A stretch of DNA of 64,000 nucleotides. Origin: JACMQX01 sp040385105 (lineage in GTDB: Bacteria; Pseudomonadota; Gammaproteobacteria; Burkholderiales; Burkholderiaceae_C). The position numbers were made by a program, and so were the translations under genes. Positions 8,566 to 15,952 of the stretch are shown piece by piece; the first letter of the stretch is position 1, and every line of letters begins with the position of its first letter. Location of the stretch: assembly GCA_040385105.1 (NCBI GenBank), contig JAZKHY010000004.1:248001-312000 (forward strand), given 5' to 3'. The notes under the pieces were generated by a model. It saw only the letters and a list, made by a program, of their open reading frames with translations, searched no databases and had not been told where the DNA came from.

Positions 8566-8913
8566 CTAGGGTTTGGCCGGCCCGGCAGCGGGCTTCGGTG
8601 CATCCGCCGGGTGGTGGCCGGCATGCCCTTGCTGGCCCGGCCCTTTTTCAGCCACTTCTTTGGCGTAAGCTCGCCATCCGCCAATCTTGCCGACTGTGTC
8701 GTTGGCTTCTTTCCAGGGGACCATTTTGGTCTCGCTGTAGGGCTGATAGCCCTCCATTGCGGACCGGTAACCGCCCGGCACAGCCGCCGCCGCGTCAATT
8801 GAAGCAGGCATGGCGGTGCGCGCCGGGGGCGCATCTGCGGTTTGGGCTGACGCTGACAGCGTCAACAAAGCCGATGAGAGAGCCAGCCATCGTGCCGGCG
8901 TGAGTTGGAACAT
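8566..8913 (-). CDS. secreted protein of copper operon, unknown function
   Basis: 115 residues from the ATG at 8913. A signal peptide (about 1-23, ending ASAQ) is followed by a Pro/Ala-rich region, the motif GGYRSAMEGYQPYSETKMVPWKEANDTVGKIGGWRAYAKE and a His/Pro tail (GHAGHHPADAPKP). The conserved middle suggests a real family that travels with copper TolC genes, but no function is known to me. It is 13 bp upstream of the TolC gene and clearly co-transcribed with it. Confidence 0.65.
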   Translation of the reverse strand: MFQLTPARWLALSSALLTLSASAQTADAPPARTAMPASIDAAAAVPGGYRSAMEGYQPYSETKMVPWKEANDTVGKIGGWRAYAKEVAEKGPGQQGHAGHHPADAPKPAAGPAKP

Positions 8914-9017
8914 GGGAACCTCGCGTTGTTCATGGGGTATACCGCCAAGGCCTGGGAGGCTGGGCGGACGAACGGAAGCATCCACAGGCGCCGGGCAAGC
9001 CGGCGCTTCTGGATGAA

Positions 9018-9437
9018 TCAGGCGCGAGGAGGTTTGTCGGGGACCTGGGAAGGCCGGATGTGAAACAGAACGAACGGCTCGGAAAATTCAGCCCGTTCTG
9101 CCGGTGCGAGGACAGTCAACTCGGACACCTCTGGAATGGCCAGGAAACTGCAGCACGAAGCGCATACGGCACACTTGTGTGCAGCAGCAGGAAGCTTCTC
9201 GCCGGAGCTGCCTGCAGACTTCTCCGCTTCGCCGACGACTGCAGACCCATGCGAGGAGTGATCAGAGATAGCGTTTGCAATGCCGCTGTCTGAATCCAGA
9301 TTTCCTTGCACTGACGCTACCTGGGCCGTACCATGATGCTCGCCCGGCCCGCAATATAGCATCGACGAGGCCGCCAATCCCTGCAAAGGGACTGCGGCCA
9401 CAATCAGCCAGGCAAGGAACAGACGAAAACGTGACAT
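9018..9437 (-). CDS. secreted Cys/His-rich protein, possibly CopL-like
   Basis: 139 residues with an N-terminal signal (FRLFLAWLIVAAVPLQGLAA), a low-complexity Ser/His middle (ISDHSSHGSAVVG) and a Cys cluster HKCAVCASCCSFLAIPE. The cluster looks like a metal-binding patch and is reminiscent of CopL-type proteins encoded upstream of copper oxidase operons; that link is a guess. It begins the block leading into the TolC and oxidase genes. Confidence 0.6.
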   Translation of the reverse strand: MSRFRLFLAWLIVAAVPLQGLAASSMLYCGPGEHHGTAQVASVQGNLDSDSGIANAISDHSSHGSAVVGEAEKSAGSSGEKLPAAAHKCAVCASCCSFLAIPEVSELTVLAPAERAEFSEPFVLFHIRPSQVPDKPPRA

Positions 9438-9497
9438 CGTGAGATTCTAACCAGACTTTTTGATTTGAGATCAGCCGATACATCTATAAACAGTTGA

Positions 9498-9866
9498 TCA
9501 GTTAATGAACTGCTGCTGAAAACTGCGACGCTCTTCGCTGGTCATTTTGAAGGGGGGCTTCGGAGTGTTGTGCGGCATGTTATCCGTGTGGACAAACCGG
9601 CCATTCTGGGAGGCATAGCTGTGCTGTGGAGAAATATAGCCAACCTCGCCCCCAATAAGCGAGCCGCCCTCCAGGGTCTCACGATTGTTGCGAAGGGCCT
9701 CCAGCTCCCGCTTCACGTCCGCCCGGCTTGCGTTGCCTGGCATGGCGTGGGCGTCAAAGCCGAGTTCGCCTCCGACAAAAATACTGCCGCTGCTTGCGAA
9801 AGCTGCGGGAACGGCTGCGCTGGCGAGGGCCAAAGCCACTACGGTTTTACGAAACGACATGATCAA
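9498..9866 (-). CDS. exported DUF4148-like small protein
   Basis: 122 residues with a signal peptide (about 1-25, ending A-F-A-S) and the motif SRADVKRELEALRNN, which matches the DUF4148-type 'R-x-x-V-x-x-E-L' repeat common in Burkholderiales exported proteins. A second ATG six bases on gives MSFRK as an alternative start. The gene is preceded by a perfect 10-bp inverted repeat and a CopR-like box, so it may be the first gene of the copper-induced leftward operon. Function unknown. Confidence 0.65.
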   Translation of the reverse strand: MIMSFRKTVVALALASAAVPAAFASSGSIFVGGELGFDAHAMPGNASRADVKRELEALRNNRETLEGGSLIGGEVGYISPQHSYASQNGRFVHTDNMPHNTPKPPFKMTSEERRSFQQQFIN

Positions 9867-9906
9867 ACTCCTTTGATTTCAACGGTAAGGTTTGGCCCTA
9901 GAGCCA

Positions 9907-9931
9907 CCGTGATGCAAACTCTGCATCACGG
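9907..9931. promoter_or_regulatory. perfect 10-bp inverted repeat in leader of 9498-9866 gene
   Basis: CCGTGATGCA and its exact complement are separated by the 5-base loop AACTC. It sits about 40 bp upstream of the minus-strand start at 9866 and inside the likely 5' leader if transcription starts near the CopR-like box. There is no T-run, so an operator or a leader hairpin is more likely than a terminator. Confidence 0.45.
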
Positions 9932-9973
9932 ATCCAATGTAGATACTCAGCAACGACGGAACCCTAACCGGCA

Positions 9974-9991
9974 GATTACATATCCGTAATT
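9974..9991. promoter_or_regulatory. candidate CopR operator upstream of DUF4148-like gene
   Basis: GATTAC-N6-GTAATT contains a perfect 5+5 inverted repeat (ATTAC/GTAAT) and matches the site in front of copR at about 14 of 18 positions. It is about 110 bp upstream of the minus-strand gene at 9866, which would make the leftward copper genes a CopR regulon. Binding is inferred. Confidence 0.5.
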
Positions 9992-10061
9992 GTGGTCGAG
10001 CTCATGCCGCCCGGCTCATACCGCGCCAAGTCCTTTGTATGGCAGGATACGAGGGCTTGCT

Positions 10062-11975
10062 CTAAAGATTCACTCCCCAAAACCCCCTCATCGCCCGAAC
10101 CCGCTCTTCCCGTTCGGTCGTGAGATATCCCGAAGTCGTCCCCACCGACGCATGCCCCAGATTGTTCTGAATCACCTGGATGGGCACAGGCGGCCGCCCT
10201 GCCCTTCCCTGCAGCGCATGCGACGCATGTGAATGCCTGAGCCAGTGGGTCGTCGCGTGCTTGAGGCGTTCAGCATCCGGACCTTCCATGCCTTTCGCAG
10301 CCACCTGCACAAAATTCACAATCGCCTTGTACAAGCTCGATGCGGCCCATGGTGCCGGCGCGGGCAGCTTTGGGTCGAACCTGGCCAATAGCTTCACACC
10401 GGCGTTACTCATTGCTTTGATGTTGCGTTCGTAGCCATTTCTTTCCAGCTCGTCCTGCAGGTCATCGATGATGAACTGTGGAACAGGAACATCACGTGTC
10501 CGCTCGCCCTTGCCCGTGACGGCCAGCATCCAACTTTGTCCGGGACTCCCCTGTTCCGCGTCAGTGCTCAATGCGTACAACTCGTCCACCGATACGCGCG
10601 TAACCTCGTCCAGGCGCAAACCAGTGGCGTAGATCAGTCGTATGGCGCGCCGCAGACGCCGCGCCGGCTCGGTGGTGGACATTTCGTCAAGCAATCGATC
10701 GAGGTGGTCCCACTGCTGCATGCTCAAGGTCCGGTTCGATCCCAATGGTCGGCTCAGCTGCCGTGGCTTGGCCACAGCAGCGAAGGGATTGCCTGTCAGG
10801 TAGCCCTGGCTAATCAGGAAGTCATAAAGACTTTTCAGGATGGTGAGTGCATGCCGCTGTCCACCTGCCGAGATGGGGCCTTCCAGCGGACGCCACAGGG
10901 GCGACCAACGCTGATGATGCCGATGGCCGCACCATTCCGCCGGCGGCGCTGCCAGAAACTCCCGGTAGGCGATGGCATCTTCCACGCTCAGAGAGGACAT
11001 GGGTTTCATCCGCTCCAGGGTGGCCCACAGGATCAGGCGTTCAGCCTCCTTGCGATAGGCGCGCTGCGTGGCCGATAGAACGTCGCCGGCGCCCGCCTGC
11101 CCCTTGGCGTTGATCCAGGCGCCGATGGCCTCGTAATCGTTGCTGGCCATCAAGAGGCATTGCGCCTGCGGCGCCCGGTAGCGCCCAGCCCGCCCATCAA
11201 GTTCCGCCGGCACCACCAGCTTCTCGAACGGCACCAGCGAGGTTCCCCGCGGCACCGCTTCGGCCAGAACGGAATGTGCGGTCAGTCGCCGGGCCATCAA
11301 GGCGTGCTTGCCGATCGGCATGCCCAGGACCTGTTCGTTGGCCTTCAGCCAGTCCACCAGGCGCGCAGCCTTGCCCGCACCGATCCCGCGCACATGAAAC
11401 CACCAGCGTGCGCCCAATCCGTTGACCCGCTCGGCGAGCGCGAAAAGCGTCGGAATCCCCGCACGCTCCAGCCGCCCTGCTATCGCCGGACTAAACCAGG
11501 CCCCAACCCCATCGCCCGGTTTCGGATCCTGGGCAGCCAGTTCTTCCAGCCATCGCAACGCTTCCAGCTGCTTTTCAATGACGCGGCGCCGACGGGACCT
11601 GTTTGGGCTGGCGTTGCCACCTTGGGGGTACGCCGCTTCGTAGGCTTCGATTTGCTCTGCTTCAGCAAAATCTTCCAGACCCCGGGCCGCCGCAAACTCT
11701 TCCAGGCTGGGCAGGGTTGCGTGGACAGTGCTGTTGAACCGGTCCGCATCCAGCAGGATTAGCCGGGCAGTCCCCGGCCTGGCTTCCCGACGCGCTGCGG
11801 CCGCGAATGCATCACGGATCCACGCAATGGTGCGACGCACCGTCCGTATGTCGGTGTGCTCGCCCTCATGTCGCAGATACTTTTCCCAGGCGGTTCGTTC
11901 GTCCACGCCTTGCACCAGGGCCCGCATGAAGGCGAAATGGCCCCGGTGAAGCTTCCTGGACGGGATGGCCGACAT
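10062..11975 (-). CDS. tyrosine recombinase, DUF3701-type integrase
   Basis: 637 residues from the ATG at 11975. The N-terminal about 230 residues (start KLHRGHFAFMRALVQGVDERTAWEKYL) match the DUF3701-type extension seen in large integrases of betaproteobacterial islands. The C-terminal catalytic domain keeps the full set: Arg454 (TGLRLDEV), His577 and Arg580 (HWLRHSH), His608 (LGHAS) and Tyr617 (SGYLT). It should cut and join island ends. It is the last gene of a three-gene operon with 5 bp to its upstream neighbour. It may mark the boundary between the copper cluster and the island on its right. Confidence 0.9.
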   Translation of the reverse strand: MSAIPSRKLHRGHFAFMRALVQGVDERTAWEKYLRHEGEHTDIRTVRRTIAWIRDAFAAAARREARPGTARLILLDADRFNSTVHATLPSLEEFAAARGLEDFAEAEQIEAYEAAYPQGGNASPNRSRRRRVIEKQLEALRWLEELAAQDPKPGDGVGAWFSPAIAGRLERAGIPTLFALAERVNGLGARWWFHVRGIGAGKAARLVDWLKANEQVLGMPIGKHALMARRLTAHSVLAEAVPRGTSLVPFEKLVVPAELDGRAGRYRAPQAQCLLMASNDYEAIGAWINAKGQAGAGDVLSATQRAYRKEAERLILWATLERMKPMSSLSVEDAIAYREFLAAPPAEWCGHRHHQRWSPLWRPLEGPISAGGQRHALTILKSLYDFLISQGYLTGNPFAAVAKPRQLSRPLGSNRTLSMQQWDHLDRLLDEMSTTEPARRLRRAIRLIYATGLRLDEVTRVSVDELYALSTDAEQGSPGQSWMLAVTGKGERTRDVPVPQFIIDDLQDELERNGYERNIKAMSNAGVKLLARFDPKLPAPAPWAASSLYKAIVNFVQVAAKGMEGPDAERLKHATTHWLRHSHASHALQGRAGRPPVPIQVIQNNLGHASVGTTSGYLTTEREERVRAMRGFWGVNL

Positions 11976-11980
11976 CGCTG

Positions 11981-12319
11981 CTACCCTGATCGGGGACCGT
12001 CGTGGCGGCGCGGCACGCCACGTCCCCAGAATTTCCACCACGGCTGCTCGGGCGCAGGCGCCACTGTTTCGACAGGCGCAGCAGAAACGGCCTCTTTGGC
12101 GCGCTGGCGCCGGCGCATTTCCACTTCGCAGTCGTGCGCAATGCCAAATGCATCGCGCTCTCCGCGATCCGCCCTCCCCCGCCATTCCCGGGTCACCCGC
12201 TCCAAGTCCTCGTCGCTGAAGTTGCCGAAGTCGTCAAAAGGTTCCAGCTGGCTGGAGAGGTCCTCACCGGTCAACGACGACCGGAAACTGTTCGACGTGC
12301 GGGGTGCCTTGGGCGTCAT
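11981..12319 (-). CDS. small protein of integrase operon, unknown function
   Basis: 112 residues from the ATG at 12319. Charged and soluble: FDDFGNFSDEDLERVTREWRGRADRGERDAFGIAHDCEVEMRRRQR, then an Ala/Pro linker and the end PWWKFWGRG. Its start overlaps the stop of the upstream gene (ATGA) and its stop is 5 bp before the integrase, so the three are translated as a unit. Such small partners may modulate recombination or direction; that is inference from position. Confidence 0.6.
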   Translation of the reverse strand: MTPKAPRTSNSFRSSLTGEDLSSQLEPFDDFGNFSDEDLERVTREWRGRADRGERDAFGIAHDCEVEMRRRQRAKEAVSAAPVETVAPAPEQPWWKFWGRGVPRRHDGPRSG

Positions 12320-12558
12320 GCTGCCGACCATACCGGATTCAGAATTTCCTGCGTTGCACTCTTGCACTTGATCCAGGGCCCGGGCGGATGACCCTGGCCA
12401 TCCCAAGCGGCCATGGCCGCGCGCGCATCCTGAACATGCTCGTAGCAGTACCGGCGTTCATGCCCTTGGCCAATGACGCCGACTTGAATGGCACAGGTGA
12501 ACAGGTATCTCTTGATCCTGCACACGCGCCCATCAATGATTCGAAGATCTTCCTGCAT
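12316..12558 (-). CDS. small protein at head of integrase operon
   Basis: 80 residues containing RIKRYLFTCAIQVGVIGQGHERRYCYEHVQDARAAMAAWDGQGHPPGPWIKCKS. The pattern of scattered Cys with Tyr and Trp suggests a small folded domain, but I do not recognise a family. The ATGA overlap with the next gene argues that it is a real coding unit. It starts 7 bp from a perfect 12-bp inverted repeat, so it may itself be, or be controlled by, a DNA-binding protein. Confidence 0.5.
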   Translation of the reverse strand: MQEDLRIIDGRVCRIKRYLFTCAIQVGVIGQGHERRYCYEHVQDARAAMAAWDGQGHPPGPWIKCKSATQEILNPVWSAA

Positions 12559-12564
12559 GATTTG

Positions 12565-12594
12565 AATGGATGATAACTATTCTTATCATCCATT
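12565..12594. promoter_or_regulatory. perfect 12-bp inverted repeat at integrase operon promoter
   Basis: AATGGATGATAA and its exact complement TTATCATCCATT are separated by six bases. The repeat is A/T-rich and directly abuts the first gene of the integrase operon, as expected of a repressor operator. The same half-site (ATGATAA/TTATCAT), in the opposite polarity, appears in the inverted repeat at 30600-30630. Confidence 0.6.
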
Positions 12595-13293
12595 GAAGAT
12601 CCGGTAGGACGGAGTAGGAGGGATACGTATCCGAAGAGAAACTCCCAAGCCGCGGCGCATTTCAATCAGCCAATACCCCAATCGATACCCCGTAGTCAGG
12701 TATATCAACGACGGACATCGACTCGCCAAAGAGAAGCCGGTTGCCAGACCTATGCCAGAAATATACAATCCTTCGCGGTCCCCGCTAATCTAAGGGCCGC
12801 TTGTGCCACGGCAGCTTGCTTAATGCGTGCCGATTCGGGCGCCTAACTCGAACTGTATGTACGTGCATTGCTAGGTCTGCAGAATGAGTTGGTGCTAATG
12901 CAAGGCTGAAAATTTGCTCAACACGCGTTGTTCACTTTTAGCCTACTCGTCAGATGAGGTTGCTACCACTTGATCTGACCTCGAGATGTGCCTCAAGTGA
13001 TGTCAGTAGACTACTGACTCAGAAATTTGTGCAGACAAGCTCAATGCACTTGTCTGCGGCCATGAACGTCTCTTTGGCTTAGAGCGGACGTTCAGTACTG
13101 CGAATACGACGTGCTTGCCCAATGCGCGTCATTACTTTGGGGGGCAATCCCCCGAGGACTGCCTTCTGTCGAGGTTCCGACTTCACAGAAGCCAATTCGC
13201 TGATACCCGGCCTCATTTACCCAATAAGCAACTCCGCCCGCCCGCTTGGATCTCCGAGCGGGCGAACTATGCCGCTTCATTTCTTGGAAAAAA
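12595..13293. other. intergenic region with two hairpins
   Basis: About 700 bases between the integrase operon promoter and the AlpA-like gene with no convincing gene. It contains two inverted repeats: 13031-13057 (GCAGACAAG with its complement, loop of 9) and 13063-13094 (TGAACGTC with its complement, loop of 16). Base composition is lower in GC than the flanks. With a replication-type protein nearby (14245-15516), one hairpin could be an origin or recombination site; this is a guess. Confidence 0.4.
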
Positions 13294-13530
13294 ATGAATA
13301 CAAATACCGTTATCAAAAAAATACTGAGTGTCAAAGAGGCCGCCAACTATATCGGCATCTCTCGCTCATCCTTCTACGAGAAAACTCGAGAAGGTTCAAA
13401 AATTTTCGACGCCACTTTTCCTAAAGAAATTTGGATCACCCCAGGCCGTAAGGGATACGAGGCTAGGTCTTTGGATCACTGGATTGAAACAACCGCAGAC
13501 ACCCAGGCAGATGGCGAGGATCCAAAATGA
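13294..13530 (+). CDS. AlpA-family helix-turn-helix regulator
   Basis: 78 residues from the ATG at 13294. The core LSVKEAANYIGISRSSFYEKTREG is a MerR-like helix-turn-helix of the AlpA/excisionase group, followed by the short wing FPKEIWITPGRKGYEARSLDHWIE. AlpA proteins activate integrase genes or act as excision factors in P4-like elements. It overlaps the next gene by 4 bases (ATGA). It faces away from the integrase operon across the 700-bp intergenic region and may regulate either side. Confidence 0.8.
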   Translation: MNTNTVIKKILSVKEAANYIGISRSSFYEKTREGSKIFDATFPKEIWITPGRKGYEARSLDHWIETTADTQADGEDPK

Positions 13531-14279
13531 CAGCCTCATCAACTCGAACGAACCAGCATCCCTCGCCTGACCGGTGCACTCCCTACGCGCATGCCAAGTA
13601 CTCAAATGCATTCGGCCGCATGGTGAACCCGATCGTCCCATCTATTGGGTCGGCAACGCGGAATGTGACGAATTTTGAAGACCACACTCGATCGCTTTTC
13701 AAAGTCCTGTCGCTGCACTCGGAATTCATCGAAGGACTTTCCATCTGCGAGAAGCTCACCAAGGCATCGAAGAGCAGCGCGAGCATTAAGCAGCATGTTA
13801 AGCATCACATCTTGGAACACTGGAGCAAAACCGGTTACCCGCGCGCTCGGGCATCAAGCCTGGCGAACGATATGGCAGACGCCGTATACACAGTTTATGG
13901 GGACAAGCGACCTGGTCGAATGACTGACGACAAGCAGATGCTTTGCCTGAAACTTTCCAACAAGTTGCAACTTGAAAACGAATTCTCGACGAAAGTGATC
14001 GAGGCTCGCACCAGCGGAGGCAAGGCTCGCCAAGATCGATACAGCGCTTCGAAAATTGAGGTAATTCGACTTCTGACCATGTGGGCCCCTCCAGGAGGCT
14101 GGCAGGATCCCATGAAGGCATTCTCGGAGATCAGGCCAGAACTGTTGAAATTCATCGAACAGGACCGCGCACTCGTCATTGGCGATCGTCTGGCTCGAAC
14201 TGTCACCGACTGGATGAAAAGCGATCGCCTTGTTAAGGGGGCATTCATTGGGGCTGGACGCAAGAGCCGCTGGCAGTAG
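13527..14279 (+). CDS. hypothetical protein coupled to AlpA-like gene
   Basis: 250 residues, soluble, no signal or membrane segment. The middle has HHILEHWSKTGYPRARASSLANDMADAVYTVYGDKRPGRMTDD and the C-terminal half ends RTVTDWMKSDRLVKGAFIGAGRKSRWQ. I do not recognise a family. It is translationally coupled to the AlpA-like gene and its 3' end overlaps the convergent Gp2-like gene by 35 bases. Codon use is less GC-biased than the flanks, which suggests separate transfer of this block. Confidence 0.6.
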   Translation: MTASSTRTNQHPSPDRCTPYAHAKYSNAFGRMVNPIVPSIGSATRNVTNFEDHTRSLFKVLSLHSEFIEGLSICEKLTKASKSSASIKQHVKHHILEHWSKTGYPRARASSLANDMADAVYTVYGDKRPGRMTDDKQMLCLKLSNKLQLENEFSTKVIEARTSGGKARQDRYSASKIEVIRLLTMWAPPGGWQDPMKAFSEIRPELLKFIEQDRALVIGDRLARTVTDWMKSDRLVKGAFIGAGRKSRWQ

Positions 14280-15516
14280 CACACGTCTCCAAAAGTGAAC
14301 AGCGCAAGGTGACTGGGGAATTGGCTTCCCCAGTCACCTCTTTCTTGGCACCCGTCGCAGTCACTTGACTGTGCTTTCGCGGCCGACCGCTACGACCCCT
14401 ATTTGCAGCCAAAGGCATCTTCCCCCGAAAATAGGTTCGTTCGATTCCGTCGTAGCGAATCAAAAAATCAGCCTTTGTCACATATCCGAGGACCTTGTTC
14501 ACCAGGATGTTTCTTCGGTCATGCTGGTGGTAGTCAACGAGTCCCAGGGCGTCCTTCCACTCGACCTTCATATTGCAGTTGTAAGCCACTCCCCGGCCTT
14601 CCGTAATCCGCTCCCAATCCTTTTCAAACATGCACGCGTATGAGATTCCTTCGCGAGCAACGTGCCCATTCAAAAAAAACAAGGCGTGAAAGTGATAGCC
14701 CGTCAAAGCACCATATTCCAAGCCGAGGATATGGCCCGTGTAGGGGTAGTGACTGCGGATATACCGCATGAGCTTCGCCATGTGAGTTTTTACGGTCTTC
14801 AGGTCGAGTCGATGCCAAGAAGCGGGGTCAATCTCAAGTTGATGGCGCCAAGAAAAATCCTGTCTGATAACCAGTTGCCGGGATCCTTTGTGCTCAAACA
14901 ATGCGTTGATGTAGTAAGCCCCAGATTGCTGGTTCGAGGCACATCGACGACGCACCTTTTCGAGATTTTGGATGAACTGCGCTTCTCGCGAACGGCTCCG
15001 GACATTCTCGACAAAGGCATTCAGATCATTAACTAACGCCGCCAAGTAGTTATTTGTCAGCCCATCCCACGCTTCCAGCGCTACAACCATGCTCGGGAAA
15101 GCGGCTCGTGCTTTTCGGAATATCTCGAAGAACGGATTGAAGCTGTGTGATGGCAGAATCTCCTCAATCAGACTGAAATCGTCTCTTAGGCGCGCCAAAA
15201 TCCTCCAGCCCAGTTTCCCACACCTGAAGGTCAGTCCCACTCTTGATCGGATGTCTCGGTCGGCCATGAACACAGGGGCTACAGAACTGCTAATCAGATA
15301 GCTGACGTATGCCGCGCCCTTGATTTGCCAGATCACCGTATCCTCATGAGTGGCGAACTTCACGACTTGACCAGAACCACTAACAGTCAGACCATGGCGA
15401 TCTTTTGGGTTTTCTAAGAGCAACCGTTCAAGATGAGTGCGATCATGCCTTCTCGGACTCAAGTCAGAGTTATCTTCGTCAATTTCTCGTTGAGCATATC
15501 TGTACTGTTGGCTCAT
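14245..15516 (-). CDS. Gp2/YfjJ-like replication protein with HFH motif
   Basis: 423 residues from the ATG at 15516 (AGAAGG ribosome site 8 bases upstream). The C-terminal third matches the inovirus Gp2 / YagK-YfjJ domain: YTGHILGLEYGALTGYHFHALFFLNG, with His-Phe-His at about 275-277, then KVLGYVTKADFLIRY and the tail YFRGKMPLA. The HxH resembles the metal-binding motif of HUH replication and relaxation endonucleases; a catalytic Tyr cannot be assigned with certainty. Proteins of this group are linked to filamentous phage and P4-like satellite replication. It may initiate replication of a small element at 13-15.5 kb. Confidence 0.7.
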   Translation of the reverse strand: MSQQYRYAQREIDEDNSDLSPRRHDRTHLERLLLENPKDRHGLTVSGSGQVVKFATHEDTVIWQIKGAAYVSYLISSSVAPVFMADRDIRSRVGLTFRCGKLGWRILARLRDDFSLIEEILPSHSFNPFFEIFRKARAAFPSMVVALEAWDGLTNNYLAALVNDLNAFVENVRSRSREAQFIQNLEKVRRRCASNQQSGAYYINALFEHKGSRQLVIRQDFSWRHQLEIDPASWHRLDLKTVKTHMAKLMRYIRSHYPYTGHILGLEYGALTGYHFHALFFLNGHVAREGISYACMFEKDWERITEGRGVAYNCNMKVEWKDALGLVDYHQHDRRNILVNKVLGYVTKADFLIRYDGIERTYFRGKMPLAANRGRSGRPRKHSQVTATGAKKEVTGEANSPVTLRCSLLETCATASGSCVQPQ

Positions 15517-15952
15517 TAGCAGTCCTTCTTTCCTATACACATATCGTATTAGTACCCAAACCCTAGACCCGCAATAGGCACGTGCTATTCGGGCGACAGT
15601 ACACCCATATAGCCCGCCTGCACGAGGATTCGACTCAACGTAGGTTGGTCGAGTTAGTGTTGCCCGTTCAACCTAGGTCTACAACACCCACAAGATTAAT
15701 TGGGTGCATCGATGAACGCTAGCGCGTCAGCTAGATCGACACGATGTGTTGCTGCAACTGGCAAGCGCTAAGGCCAGGCTCGAAATTTGTATGTCGAGTT
15801 GTCTCACTGTTCCCGTGATGGCAGTCATCCTATGTCGAACGCTAGGTTCCAGATAAGGTCCACGGCGAAGCGGTGGGCACTTTAGCTGAAGCGCTGGATT
15901 GTTTGAAAACCCAGCATTAAAGTGAAACGCCTTCGAGTGAATACGGAAAAAT
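15517..15952. other. intergenic region, no gene seen
   Basis: About 435 bases between divergent genes. It must hold promoters for the Gp2-like gene (minus) and the 490-residue gene (plus). It contains small inverted repeats such as CACCCA/TGGGTG at 15685-15706, but nothing strong enough to call. Base composition is lower in GC than the window average. Confidence 0.4.

Noticed and set aside
12339..12768. Extra minus-strand frames upstream of the integrase operon
   Set aside because: They cross the 12-bp inverted repeat and overlap a better supported coupled gene; no motif.
15685..15706. Small inverted repeat CACCCA/TGGGTG as terminator
   Set aside because: Six-bp stem, 10-base loop and no T-run; too weak to call.
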